Shown here piece by piece: positions 8,496-17,681 of a stretch of DNA of 64,000 nucleotides. A program made the translations under genes and the position numbers. The notes under the pieces were generated by a model. That model saw only the letters and a program-made list of their open reading frames with translations. It did not search any database and was not told the origin of the DNA. This DNA comes from Flavobacteriales bacterium (GTDB lineage: Bacteria > Bacteroidota > Bacteroidia > Flavobacteriales_D > Sanyastnellaceae): the NCBI GenBank assembly GCA_016722445.1, contig JADKIZ010000005.1:1-64000 (forward strand), written 5' to 3'. Within the stretch, counting starts at the first letter, position 1. Each line of letters starts with the position of its first letter.

Positions 8496-9446
8496 TTAAT
8501 CCAGCCAAAATCCAGCATTCGCCACTACCTCACGATATTCATTCATCATATTTTTCACGATTTCGGCGGCTGGAAGTATATCCTTGAACATGGCAGAAGC
8601 TTGTCCTATTTCCAATTCTCCTTCAATCAGGTCACCTTCAAACATGCCCTTTTTAGCCCGACCTCTGCCCAACAACTCTTTGAGTTGAGTCAAATCAGCC
8701 CCATTTTGATATGCATCTTCCACTTTTTGGTAAAAATCATTTTTGATCAATCTGACCGGGGTGATTTCCTTCAAAGTCAATCTTGTGTCGCCTTCAACGG
8801 TATGGATGACAGAATTCTTAAAATTCTCATGTGCTGAAGATTCCAAGGAAGCGACAAAACGAGAACCCACTTGAACGGCTTCGGCACCAAGGGCAAAAGC
8901 CGCTGCCATGGATCTTCCATCGTGGATTCCCCCAGCGGCTATGACGGGTATATCCACTGCATCAACTACAGCGGGTATGAGACAAAGCGTTGTTGTTTCT
9001 TCACGGCCATTGTGGCCTCCTGCTTCAAAACCCTCTGCCACCACTGCATCACATCCGGCTTCCTGGGCTTTGAGGGCAAATTTCGAACTTGACACCACGT
9101 GCACCACGGTAAATCCCTTTTCCTTGAAAGCACCTGCATAGGTTTTTGGATTACCGGCAGAAGTAAACACGATGCGCACGCCTTCCTCAAGAATAACAGA
9201 AATATGATCGGCAATCTGGGGATAGAGCAAAGGTAAATTCACTCCAAATGGCTTATTGGTGGCTGCTTTACACTTCCTGATGTGATCCCGGAGGATGTCA
9301 GGATACATCGATCCGGAACCGATGATTCCCAAACCACCTGCATTGCTCACGGCGCTGGCCAATTCCCAACCTGAGCACCAGATCATTCCAGCCTGGATGA
9401 TGGGATATTCAACGCCAAAAAGGTTAGTAATCCTGTTTTTTTTCAT
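8496..9446 (-). CDS. Nitronate monooxygenase / FabK-like FMN enzyme
   Basis: A 316-aa TIM-barrel flavoenzyme of the 2-nitropropane dioxygenase family. It begins with NLFGVEYPIIQAGM and ASAVSNAGGLGIIGSG, the FMN-contacting N-terminus. It continues with VVAEGFEAGGHNGREE (catalytic-region His) and ends with VIAAGGIHDGRSMAAAFALGAEAVQVGSRF, the phosphate-binding part of the barrel. Two readings remain open: a nitronate monooxygenase detoxifying propionate-3-nitronate, or a FabK-type enoyl-ACP reductase. Length and motifs do not separate them cleanly. It is monocistronic in appearance. The sequence just upstream on the minus strand contains AATTTTTG, one mismatch from the -7 consensus. Confidence 0.88.
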   Translation of the reverse strand: MKKNRITNLFGVEYPIIQAGMIWCSGWELASAVSNAGGLGIIGSGSMYPDILRDHIRKCKAATNKPFGVNLPLLYPQIADHISVILEEGVRIVFTSAGNPKTYAGAFKEKGFTVVHVVSSSKFALKAQEAGCDAVVAEGFEAGGHNGREETTTLCLIPAVVDAVDIPVIAAGGIHDGRSMAAAFALGAEAVQVGSRFVASLESSAHENFKNSVIHTVEGDTRLTLKEITPVRLIKNDFYQKVEDAYQNGADLTQLKELLGRGRAKKGMFEGDLIEGELEIGQASAMFKDILPAAEIVKNMMNEYREVVANAGFWLD

Positions 9447-9615
9447 TCTGGGGCAAAAATTGAAGAAAAAATGTCATTTGCCACGATTTTTTATGCAATC
9501 GGGTAAACCTAGGCATCTGTTTTACGTAAACATCAAGGTTATAAATATTTTGTTTTTCAAGAATGATTATTTTTTACATTAGCGCCTTGGTATTGAAGCC
9601 CTAAAGCTAATCCAC

Positions 9616-10710
9616 ATGAGAAGACTTTTATTTCTAATGATATTGTTTACGTCTGTTACTGCGGGTGCGCAGTATCAGTATGACTACGGTATCAAGATAG
9701 GTGCGTCGAATTATCTCGGCGATATTGGCGGTAAAAACCTCCAGCGTCGTGATTACTTCTACGACATGCACCTCAAACAATCAAGGTATGCGTTTGGAAT
9801 TTATGGCCGCTATAAATTTTCGAAACGCCTTGCGGTCAATGCGAATTTTGATCACATCCTCATTCAGGATGCTGATATGTACACTACCTATATTCCACGT
9901 GCTACGAGAAACTTGAATTTCCGCAACCGAATGTTTGAATTCGGAGCAAGAGTTGAGTTAACACTTTGGTATGACAATGACGTGGGTAACCGAGGTTTTT
10001 ACAACCCTGACTATAAACTCTATGCATTCGCTGGTGTAGCTGCCTATTACAGCAATCCTCAAGGCAGATTGATTTATGATCCGGACGACACTCTTTCAAC
10101 TGGAGAGCACGTTTTGGTAGATAATCCAGGCGACCTGAAAGCTGGAGATTTTGTGGACAATACTTGGTACAATCTCAAAAAATACGGAACAGAAGGAACC
10201 ACTTACAGCAATTTCGGTTTCGCAATTCCTGTAGGTATCGGTATGTATTTCACATTCAATAAAGAATGGCGTGTGGGTTGGGAAATTTCTTGGCGCAAAA
10301 CATTCTCTGATTATTTGGATGATGTATCTACTTATTACAACAAACCAGATCCTGCAAGTGACGACGATTATGCAATGGCATTGGCGCTTCAATCACAGAC
10401 TTATCAGGAACTTTTGGATGCACAAAACGAATTGTTGAAGGCTGAAGGAGACAATCCTCTTTACGAAGAGATTTATCCTGCGATGTCAATCAATGACTTC
10501 AGATTCCAACCTGGCCAACAAAACATCGATGCCGATAACCAATCTTCTCGCGGACTTCATGATCCAGCAAATCCATTGATCAAGAAGGACAACTACATTA
10601 CCACACAAATCACCGTAGGTAAAGTAATTCGCGGTAGAAGTAAGTTTTATAAGAGCAAGTATAGTTGGGTAAAAAATCGTAACGTACGCAGATCAAGAGC
10701 TAAGTTCTGA
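9616..10710 (+). CDS. DUF6089 family outer-membrane beta-barrel protein
   Basis: A 364-aa secreted protein with a clear Sec signal peptide (MRRLLFLMILFTSVTAGAQ). Alternating aromatic beta-strand patterns follow: YDYGIKIGASNYLGDIGG, FGIYGRYKFSKRLAVNANF, FEFGARVELTLWY. DYKLYAFAGVAAYYSNP is typical of the Bacteroidota DUF6089 family. That family includes proteins related to PorG, an outer-membrane component linked to the T9SS PorK/PorN ring, so a role near the secretion or gliding machinery is possible but not shown. The C-terminal part (about residues 230-330) is polar and probably periplasmic or extracellular. It is a stand-alone gene with its own strong terminator. Confidence 0.8.
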   Translation: MRRLLFLMILFTSVTAGAQYQYDYGIKIGASNYLGDIGGKNLQRRDYFYDMHLKQSRYAFGIYGRYKFSKRLAVNANFDHILIQDADMYTTYIPRATRNLNFRNRMFEFGARVELTLWYDNDVGNRGFYNPDYKLYAFAGVAAYYSNPQGRLIYDPDDTLSTGEHVLVDNPGDLKAGDFVDNTWYNLKKYGTEGTTYSNFGFAIPVGIGMYFTFNKEWRVGWEISWRKTFSDYLDDVSTYYNKPDPASDDDYAMALALQSQTYQELLDAQNELLKAEGDNPLYEEIYPAMSINDFRFQPGQQNIDADNQSSRGLHDPANPLIKKDNYITTQITVGKVIRGRSKFYKSKYSWVKNRNVRRSRAKF

Positions 10711-10732
10711 TATCTGATTATCATAAAATTTC

Positions 10733-10763
10733 AAAGGCCACATATGTGGCCTTTGTTTTTTTT
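10733..10763 (+). terminator. Rho-independent terminator after DUF6089 gene
   Basis: A perfect 22-nt palindrome (10733-10754, AAAGGCC arms) is followed by a T-run at 10756-10763. It begins 23 bases after the DUF6089 stop codon. The symmetric stem could also work for minus-strand transcription from the ferredoxin gene. Confidence 0.85.
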
Positions 10764-10886
10764 ACATAAGACTAAGTGTATAATCTGTAAAATTCTGATT
10801 GCTGCTTTTCTGATACCATCAAAACATAGTTGCCTTGGTGCGGGTATCACAACAGAAGTAATTCAACACTTCACAACAACTGTGCA

Positions 10887-11114
10887 TTATGTGCGTCTCA
10901 CCTGAATAATATTCACAGGACAAGCTTTTCGCGCTTGTTCATTGATTTCCCACTCCGAGTCCGGTAATGAGAGATTCCAAATGCCTCTTTTTTCTTTACC
11001 ACCGACAAGCACCGCCTTTCCGTCCTGACGAGACAAACGCCAATAGTCCGGAGCGATTTCTGCGCAAGCATGACAGCCAATACAGCGTTCACGGTATTGT
11101 TGGATGCTGATCAT
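10887..11114 (-). CDS. Small [4Fe-4S] ferredoxin
   Basis: A 75-aa protein with a single cubane cluster site. C11, C14 and C17 lie in CIGCHACAEIAPDYW and the fourth ligand C65 lies in ACPVNII, the spacing of one-cluster bacterial ferredoxins. It probably supplies electrons to a partner enzyme. Its start overlaps the stop of the U32 gene (ATGA, 11111-11114), so the two are translationally coupled. U32 proteins that hydroxylate or modify RNA carry Fe-S clusters, which makes a direct electron-transfer role plausible. That link is inference. Confidence 0.9.
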   Translation of the reverse strand: MISIQQYRERCIGCHACAEIAPDYWRLSRQDGKAVLVGGKEKRGIWNLSLPDSEWEINEQARKACPVNIIQVRRT

Positions 11115-12358
11115 GCGCTCACAATTTTGTAGAGTTTATCCGAATTTCGAATTTTGATTTCCACCGGAATAGAAATTGTTGTTCCACCAGTAGCAGATTC
11201 GATGGCATGGCCATCATCGCTGCGCATTTCATTTGCGACGAATTCGTGATAACCAGTAGTAGGTCCTGTAATCATCAACCGGTCTCCTACTCTTATTTCA
11301 TGATTTTCGATGAGGAATTCACCCACACCGGCCCGGTCAAAATATTTGACTCCTTTACCTAAGTATACTTTCTTTTCAGTTGCAGCAGAACCATGGTGAT
11401 TGCTCCATTCTCCCATTTGTCTTCCCAAATAATAACCATCCCAAAATCCTCTGTTGTACACCTTGGATAATCTCTCTTTCCAATCTGCAATTTTCGTTTC
11501 GTTGTAAGTGCCATCAGCAAGCGCTTCTACAGCTTCGCGATAACATTTGGTGGTGTGATAAACATACTCCGGTGCACGACCTCGACCTTCAATTTTTAGA
11601 ACACCAACGCCAGCTGCAACAACCTGATCGAGAAAATCAATGGTACACAAATCTTTTGCTGACATGATGTACTCATTGTCGATTTCCAATTCGTAGCCTT
11701 CTTCTTTGTCAGTTACCACATATGTTCTGCGGCAATTTTGAATGCACGCTCCACGGTTTGCTGAAGCGTTGTGCGAATGCAGGCTCAGATAACATTTGCC
11801 AGAAACAGCCATACACAAAGCACCATGAGCAAATATTTCCACTCGGATTAATTCGCCGGATGGCCCTGTAATATCTCTTCTTTTTATCTCACGCACTATT
11901 TCGGCAACCTGGCGTAGTGTTAGTTCACGTGACATTACCACCACATCAGCAAAAGCAGAATAAAACTCAACGGTCTCAATATTTGTGATATTGGTTTGAG
12001 TTGAAATATGCAATGGCATACCACTTTTTCTGCAATAGTTCATCACCGCCTGATCAGATGCGATCACCGCTGTGATTCCAGCTTCTTTCGCTTGATCTAC
12101 AATTCGACGCATGAGTGAGAGATCATGATCATAGATGATTGTATTGAGTGTGATATATGTTTTCACCTGATGAGAAGCACATAACTTAGCTACTTCTTCC
12201 AGATCAGAAACAAGAAAATTGTTTGTTTGCCTTGCCCTCATATTCAGTTGCTCCACTCCAAAATAAATGGAGTGAGCACCGCCTTGAATGGCAGCCATCA
12301 TGGCTTCTTTAGAGCCAGCCGGCGACATGATCTCCGGAGTTTTCAATTCGTACAACAT
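11111..12358 (-). CDS. Peptidase U32 family protein (TrhP/YegQ-like)
   Basis: A 415-aa U32 family protein. The family signature appears as EIFAHGALCMAVSGKCYLS, followed by the Cys-rich NRGACIQNCRRTY, which in the family supplies Fe-S ligands. The N-terminal PEIMSPAGSKEAMMAAIQGGA and LKIEGRGRAPEYVY segments are also typical. Members once called collagenases (YegQ/TrhP, RlhA) are now known to act in tRNA 5-hydroxyuridine or 23S rRNA 5-hydroxycytidine formation. Overall shape and length suit TrhP, so tRNA wobble-uridine hydroxylation is the best guess. The ferredoxin encoded immediately downstream with a 4-base overlap supports a redox-dependent RNA modification rather than proteolysis. Confidence 0.88.
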   Translation of the reverse strand: MLYELKTPEIMSPAGSKEAMMAAIQGGAHSIYFGVEQLNMRARQTNNFLVSDLEEVAKLCASHQVKTYITLNTIIYDHDLSLMRRIVDQAKEAGITAVIASDQAVMNYCRKSGMPLHISTQTNITNIETVEFYSAFADVVVMSRELTLRQVAEIVREIKRRDITGPSGELIRVEIFAHGALCMAVSGKCYLSLHSHNASANRGACIQNCRRTYVVTDKEEGYELEIDNEYIMSAKDLCTIDFLDQVVAAGVGVLKIEGRGRAPEYVYHTTKCYREAVEALADGTYNETKIADWKERLSKVYNRGFWDGYYLGRQMGEWSNHHGSAATEKKVYLGKGVKYFDRAGVGEFLIENHEIRVGDRLMITGPTTGYHEFVANEMRSDDGHAIESATGGTTISIPVEIKIRNSDKLYKIVSA

Positions 12359-12422
12359 GTGTATTTCTGTTAGAAGCCTTTATATCTACAGACTTGTACC
12401 ATTTCCAATCTGCAAAGGTCGT

Positions 12423-13172
12423 TCAGGATTTGAGAAACTGCAGAATTTTTGAGACCGGTTTACGTGTGAGCGTCATAAAATTAGGATGAAGACCATTCAT
12501 TTTCCAGGCTTTTCGGTCTTCCATGTTTGCCTTAATTCTATTCATGATGCTCACATTGCTTTGACCGCCGGTACGCATCTTGGTAATCACTCTGGGGAGG
12601 TAGGTCAATGGGATCTGATGCTTATGAATAAATCGCAACATCAACTCATAGTCTGCCGCAGACCGCAATTCCAGTGTGTAGGTTCCGTATTTTTCATAAC
12701 AGTGTTTTTTCACGAAAAAAGTCGGGTGTGGTGGCATCCATCCACTCAAAAACCGACCATGGCGGTAATCGCCTGCTTTCCATGTTCGCACCACTTTATC
12801 GGACAATTCTCGATTGACATACACGAGGTCGGCATAAAGGCCATCACAGGATGTTTTTTGAAATTCCTTTACCACATCTGAAATGACAAAATCGTCGGCA
12901 TAAAAATCATCACTATTCAAAATCCCAATGATATCGCCAGTTGCAAGCATCACACCTTTATTCATGGCATCATAAATACCCTTGTCCTTTTCAGATACAA
13001 GTTTGGATATCTTAGTTCCGAAAGACTTTACGATATTCAAGGTATTGTCCTTTGAAGCGCCGTCTACGATGATGTATTCGATGTCATGATAATTTTGTGA
13101 AGCTACACTTCGAATGGTGTCTTCAATGGTCGCAGCGCTGTTGTATGCTATGGTGATGATAGAAACTTTCAT
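12423..13172 (-). CDS. Family 2 glycosyltransferase (WcaA-like)
   Basis: A 249-aa GT2 enzyme with the N-terminal signature VSIITIAYNSAATIEDTIRS, then EYIIVDGASKDNT and the DXD-like ILNSDDFYAD near residue 89. RSAADYELMLRFI supplies the family's catalytic-side Asp. The GASKDNT and ISKLVSEKDKGIYDAMNKG phrases are characteristic of the WcaA-like branch. It overlaps the WcaF-like acetyltransferase by 4 bases (ATGA at 13169-13172), forming a two-gene unit for glycosylation and acetylation of an exopolysaccharide. It is separate from the plus-strand polysaccharide locus at the start of the window. Confidence 0.9.
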   Translation of the reverse strand: MKVSIITIAYNSAATIEDTIRSVASQNYHDIEYIIVDGASKDNTLNIVKSFGTKISKLVSEKDKGIYDAMNKGVMLATGDIIGILNSDDFYADDFVISDVVKEFQKTSCDGLYADLVYVNRELSDKVVRTWKAGDYRHGRFLSGWMPPHPTFFVKKHCYEKYGTYTLELRSAADYELMLRFIHKHQIPLTYLPRVITKMRTGGQSNVSIMNRIKANMEDRKAWKMNGLHPNFMTLTRKPVSKILQFLKS

Positions 13173-13720
13173 GATTTGATCTGTCTTTCCCGGACTTTCA
13201 CTGCTGGATTTCCTTGATAAACTGAATAACTATCGAGATTTTTCGTAGCAACACTATTTACAGCAAGCACAGCGTGAGAGTGGCAGGTAACCCCAGGACA
13301 AACCACGCTTTTGGCCCCAATCCAAGTACCTTCTTCGAGATGAATGCTTCCAATGACGAGATCAAACGCAGATTTTGAATAATCATGATTTCCGCAAAGA
13401 AGAAATGCGCCCTGCGACAAACAGCAATGATCACCAATGACCACTTCCGCCAGATTATCGATCCAGACCTCCTCTCCTATCCATACATGATTACCAACCC
13501 TTAATTTCCATGGGTATTTGATGTTGATATGTGGTTTCAAAATCACGCCACTTCCAATTCGGGCGCCGAACATTCGGAGTAATCCGATTTTGATCTTGTT
13601 GAAAGGAAAAGCTGATCTGAAAAAACACGCATTAACGAAATACCACAACAGACGCTTTACTGCACCACCTGGTTTATACCAGCTGTTGTTGAATGAACTC
13701 AGGTCTGTCTTTGATGTCAT
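13169..13720 (-). CDS. WcaF-like hexapeptide-repeat O-acetyltransferase
   Basis: A 183-aa left-handed beta-helix acetyltransferase. Hexapeptide repeats run from GARIGSGVILKPHINI through VGNHVWIGEEVWIDNL to LEEGTWIGAKSVVCPGV. The catalytic-type His is in LLCGNHDYSKSAF, and the end (YSVYQGNPAVKVRERQI) is typical of colanic-acid WcaF-like enzymes. It O-acetylates sugars in a surface polysaccharide using acetyl-CoA, probably as a cytoplasmic trimer. It is the first gene of a minus-strand pair and overlaps the GT2 gene. It is divergent from the BNR-repeat exoprotein gene, with 119 bp between them. Confidence 0.88.
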   Translation of the reverse strand: MTSKTDLSSFNNSWYKPGGAVKRLLWYFVNACFFRSAFPFNKIKIGLLRMFGARIGSGVILKPHINIKYPWKLRVGNHVWIGEEVWIDNLAEVVIGDHCCLSQGAFLLCGNHDYSKSAFDLVIGSIHLEEGTWIGAKSVVCPGVTCHSHAVLAVNSVATKNLDSYSVYQGNPAVKVRERQIKS

Positions 13721-13791
13721 GACGGCCGAAAGATAAAATCGACTTGCCCAATTCCAATATTCCTACAAATTCTTTGCTGCTTGATGAACGG

Positions 13792-13823
13792 TTGATCAAA
13801 TTTTCCTGAATGGAATACATTTG
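13792..13823 (+). promoter_or_regulatory. Bacteroidota promoter TTG-N21-TACATTTG
   Basis: A TTG at 13792-13794 is followed after 21 bases by TACATTTG (13816-13823), a perfect match to the TAnnTTTG -7 element with an acceptable -33 spacing. The start codon of the BNR-repeat exoprotein follows 16 bases later, implying a very short leader. Confidence 0.6.
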
Positions 13824-13839
13824 AACCTCACCAGTTAAT

Positions 13840-16800
13840 ATGAAAAATACACTACTCATTACCCTTGGTATTCTGACTGTATGCCTGAGTGACGCGCAAA
13901 GCGACACCACTTTGGACATTTTCTCCAACATGCGCATGAGGTCCATTGGACCAGCATTGATGAGCGGAAGAGTGACAGCTATCGACGCTGTAGACGGACA
14001 AGAAAACGTCATTTACACGGGAACTGCGAGTGGTGGGATTTGGAAATCACAAAGTGGAGGTGTTGAATGGCAACCCGTATTTGATGAAATGGATGTACAG
14101 GGAATCGGATCCATTTGTATAGATCCATCCGTGCCCGATGTGATATGGGCTGGCACTGGTGAAGGTAATCCAAGAAACTCACACACAAGTGGGGCGGGAA
14201 TTTACCGAAGTCCTGATGGTGGCAGAACATGGGTAAAAAAGGGGCTCGAAAAAACGAAGACGATACATCGGGTGATCGTTCATCATGCCCGCTCTGAAAT
14301 TGTTTATGCGGCTGCACATGGAAGTGCATGGGGTCCAAACGTCGATCGTGGTGTATACAAATCCATCAATGGGGGTGATACCTGGGAAAAAATCCTTTAT
14401 GTGAATGACAGCACAGGTTGTGCAGATCTTATGATGGATCCGAAAAATCCGGATAAGCTGTTTGCTGCCATGTATCAATATCACAGACAGCCTTTTCATT
14501 TCACTTCAGGTGGAAATGGAAGCGGATTGCACGTCACAACAGATGGCGGAAAAACCTGGAAAAAACTTGGACACGATAACGGTTTACCAGAAGGAAATTA
14601 CGGCAGAATTGGTATTGCTATTTCACATTCCGATTCGCGTATTGTTTATGCTCTCATAGAAGCCAATGCTACCGGACTCTACCGATCAGAAGATGGTGGT
14701 TATCATTGGGAACTTGTCAATGATAAAGATGTAAAAGACAGACCATTTTATTATCATGAAATCTATGTTGATCCATCCAACAGTAATCATTTGATTTATC
14801 TGCACTCTGTGGTAAGTGAATCAATCGATGGCGGAAAAACTTGGCGGACTATATTGCCTTACTATGGTGTGCATCCGGACCATCATGCACTATGGTGGAG
14901 TAAAACCAATCCACAGGTTATGCTGGAGGGTAATGATGGCGGAATGAATATCACCCGTGATGGCGGAGATACTTGGACATTCATTAACAATCTTCCACTC
15001 GGTCAATTCTATCATGTCAATTATGATATGGACATTCCATATCACGTGTACGGTGGTTTGCAAGATAATGGCTCTTGGAAGGGTGTTGCATACACATGGC
15101 ATGGTGATGGAATCCGGGAAGAAGATTGGCAAGAAGTGCTTTTTGGAGATGGTTTTGATGTAATGGCACGACCAGACAATTCGCGTTATGTCTATGCCAT
15201 GTATCAGGGAGGAGAATTGAATTATATCGATTCAGAAACCGGAGATACAAGATTTATTAAACCAGTGCATCCTGAAGGAATCAAATTGCGGTTCAATTGG
15301 AACGCAGCCATCGCGCAGGATCCAGAAAACAATTGCGGCATCTATTACGGTTCACAATACTTACACTATTCTAACGATTGTGGTGAGTCATGGCAAATTA
15401 TTTCCCCTGACCTGACCACAAATGATACAACCAAGCTCAAGCAATCATCAAGTGGTGGAATAACGGTTGATGCAACCGCAGCGGAAAATCATTGCACCAT
15501 TCTCTGTATTGCTCCATCGAAAAAAAATAAAGGAACGATTTGGGTAGGAACTGACGATGGACAAGTACAAATCACAAGAGACCGTGGAAAGTCATGGACG
15601 AATGTGACACCATTCATCACAGGCATGCCTAAAAACGGATGGATTCCACAAATTATAAGTGGCGAACATCAGGAAGGTGAGGCGTTTGTGGTTGTAAACA
15701 ACTACAGACAAAATGATTGGAAGCCTTATCTTTTTCATACCAAAGATTATGGTAAAACTTGGAAAAACCTGGTGCAGGATAAATCCATCAGTGGACATTG
15801 TCTCAGTGTGGTCCAAGATCCGGTAGAACAGAAACTACTCTTCCTTGGAACAGAAAACGGTCTATATCTTTCGTTTGATTATGGTATGAATTGGCATAAA
15901 TGGAAACATGATTATCCATCAGTAGCAACACAAGACTTAAAAATTCATCCAAGAGAAAATGATCTCATCATCGCCACTTTCGGAAGGGCATTATGGATTT
16001 TGGATGACATCACACCTTTGAGAAGGTATGCCACTGAAGGGGCAAAAATCTTCGAGAAAAAACTCGTGGCTCTTCATACTCCGGATGCATATATGAATGC
16101 CTATATCCAACCGAAGGGTGAGCGCTTTCCTGCAGATCTCCATTACAGTGGCGATAACAGACAAGGAGGGGCAAGATTGAGTTATTATCTGCTCATCGAT
16201 AAAAAAGCCACAACATCCAATGAAAAAATGAAGGAAAAGAAAAAGGGCAATCAGAAAAATGATGTAACACAAGCAGACACCACCGCAACAAAAGATGAAA
16301 AAAAGAAAGATGAAAAAGTGACCGTCAAGATCAAAACATTGAACGGTGAAATTCTGCGGACATTCAAACATGAACCTGACACCGGCATCAATCGTATTCA
16401 TTGGTATTACGACACCAAAGGCGTTCGTTTTCCAAATTCACAAGAAAGAAAAAAAGATGAAGATGAAGCAGGTGGGGGTATGAATGTAGCGCCAGGTAAG
16501 TACCGCGTGGTATATCAATTCAATGAATTCAGTGATAGTGTAGAATTCGTTGTACATCATGATCCACGACTCACCTGGAGCGAAAACAACTATCAAAAAC
16601 AGAAGGAATATTCAAAAAGATTATCCGCAGCTATTGCAGAAGCTGACAGCAGCATGGAGAAGCTTAAAGAGATGAAGAAATGGATTGAGCGCATTGAAGG
16701 TCTCACAGAATTCATGGAAGACAGTACGATCAAAACTATGCGAACTGGTGCGGATTCTCTCAAGAAAAACATTGACAAACTTCGCGAGCTATATTTCTTC

Positions 16801-17046
16801 ACTGATGGCAAAGGAGGAATACGCGATGATTCGGACAAACTCATCAGCAAACTGTATACAGCTGCAGGATATGGCAACAACAATCCATTGGGTTCAAATG
16901 AAGAGAATTATCTCAAGTACACTGAAGCAGAGGTGAAATTGATAGTCAATCAGATTGATGCTCTTATTCAGAAGCAATACTTACCGTGGGTAGATCAAAT
17001 TGAAAAGATTTATCCGATGATGATACCTGATATCAGAAAACTTTAA
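13840..17046 (+). CDS. Sortilin/VPS10-like BNR-repeat exoprotein
   Basis: A 1,068-aa secreted protein with a signal peptide (residues 1-19, ending CLSDAQ). Two beta-propeller-like halves are built from many Asp-box/BNR repeats of the form S-x-D-x-G-x-T-W, such as YRSPDGGRTW, YKSINGGDTW, HVTTDGGKTW and NITRDGGDTW. This is the sortilin/YVTN-type glycosyl-hydrolase-like family common in Bacteroidota. Near residues 785-825 lies a Lys/Glu-rich low-complexity linker. The C-terminal third is a beta domain followed by a helical region. No T9SS sorting domain is present, so it is likely periplasmic or exported otherwise. The biochemical function of this family is not established. It converges on the PorT-like gene with only 2 bp between the stops. 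Confidence 0.85.
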   Translation: MKNTLLITLGILTVCLSDAQSDTTLDIFSNMRMRSIGPALMSGRVTAIDAVDGQENVIYTGTASGGIWKSQSGGVEWQPVFDEMDVQGIGSICIDPSVPDVIWAGTGEGNPRNSHTSGAGIYRSPDGGRTWVKKGLEKTKTIHRVIVHHARSEIVYAAAHGSAWGPNVDRGVYKSINGGDTWEKILYVNDSTGCADLMMDPKNPDKLFAAMYQYHRQPFHFTSGGNGSGLHVTTDGGKTWKKLGHDNGLPEGNYGRIGIAISHSDSRIVYALIEANATGLYRSEDGGYHWELVNDKDVKDRPFYYHEIYVDPSNSNHLIYLHSVVSESIDGGKTWRTILPYYGVHPDHHALWWSKTNPQVMLEGNDGGMNITRDGGDTWTFINNLPLGQFYHVNYDMDIPYHVYGGLQDNGSWKGVAYTWHGDGIREEDWQEVLFGDGFDVMARPDNSRYVYAMYQGGELNYIDSETGDTRFIKPVHPEGIKLRFNWNAAIAQDPENNCGIYYGSQYLHYSNDCGESWQIISPDLTTNDTTKLKQSSSGGITVDATAAENHCTILCIAPSKKNKGTIWVGTDDGQVQITRDRGKSWTNVTPFITGMPKNGWIPQIISGEHQEGEAFVVVNNYRQNDWKPYLFHTKDYGKTWKNLVQDKSISGHCLSVVQDPVEQKLLFLGTENGLYLSFDYGMNWHKWKHDYPSVATQDLKIHPRENDLIIATFGRALWILDDITPLRRYATEGAKIFEKKLVALHTPDAYMNAYIQPKGERFPADLHYSGDNRQGGARLSYYLLIDKKATTSNEKMKEKKKGNQKNDVTQADTTATKDEKKKDEKVTVKIKTLNGEILRTFKHEPDTGINRIHWYYDTKGVRFPNSQERKKDEDEAGGGMNVAPGKYRVVYQFNEFSDSVEFVVHHDPRLTWSENNYQKQKEYSKRLSAAIAEADSSMEKLKEMKKWIERIEGLTEFMEDSTIKTMRTGADSLKKNIDKLRELYFFTDGKGGIRDDSDKLISKLYTAAGYGNNNPLGSNEENYLKYTEAEVKLIVNQIDALIQKQYLPWVDQIEKIYPMMIPDIRKL

Positions 17047-17048
17047 GA

Positions 17049-17681
17049 CTATTCTGATTTAGTATCGCCACCAAAACGCAAACCCAGAACCAACTGTAAT
17101 ACCTGATTATAGTTGCCTTGTTCATAGTAACTGTTTTTGTTCACAACTGCTGGTGCAGGTCTGGTGGGAAGTATTGAAGACGCAATATCAAACTCAAAGA
17201 ACAATTTCTCGGTAGGCCACCATGCAAATCCGAGTTGTCCGCCAATGTCCTGTTTTTTGAATGCGGGAATCACATCATAAGATGCACCATTGATTCTTAT
17301 TTCTTGCTTGAGAAGAATACCGATGTATGGTCCTACAGACACTGTAAATTTCGATTGCTTCTTCTGAATATCAAATGAAAGTAACATCGGCACATCAATA
17401 TAGTTTAGATAAAATCCGAAGGAATTGAAGGTAAGCGTATCCTGTTCCGTTCTACTTCCTTTGGTGATGTATTTCAAACCGACGTTTAATCCCATTTTGT
17501 CCGTCAATGGCGCATTAACCCATGCACCGGCAGTGAATCCGAATTTATCCCAACCTCCCAATCCATCACCGCTGATTTGAGAGGTCACACCACCAGCCAT
17601 GATACCACCTTTGAATTCACGTTGAGCATCAGCCGAAGTGATCAACGCGAACAGTAAACCAATTAAAATTAATTTCTTCAT
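17049..17681 (-). CDS. PorT-like outer-membrane beta-barrel protein
   Basis: A 210-aa protein starting at the ATG ending at 17681, with a signal peptide (MKKLILIGLLFALITSADAQ). Amphipathic strands typical of the OMP_b-brl_2/PorT family follow: FKGGIMAGGVTSQISGDG, FGFTAGAWVNAPLTDKMGLNVGLKYITKGS, FYLNYIDVPMLLSFDI, FTVSVGPYIGILL. It ends in QLVLGLRFGG, a plausible last strand followed by a short polar tail. PorT itself functions in T9SS, but this broad family has many unrelated members, so only outer-membrane location is claimed. The ATG overlaps the upstream Omp28 gene's TGA (TGATG), so the two are coupled. Confidence 0.8.
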   Translation of the reverse strand: MKKLILIGLLFALITSADAQREFKGGIMAGGVTSQISGDGLGGWDKFGFTAGAWVNAPLTDKMGLNVGLKYITKGSRTEQDTLTFNSFGFYLNYIDVPMLLSFDIQKKQSKFTVSVGPYIGILLKQEIRINGASYDVIPAFKKQDIGGQLGFAWWPTEKLFFEFDIASSILPTRPAPAVVNKNSYYEQGNYNQVLQLVLGLRFGGDTKSE

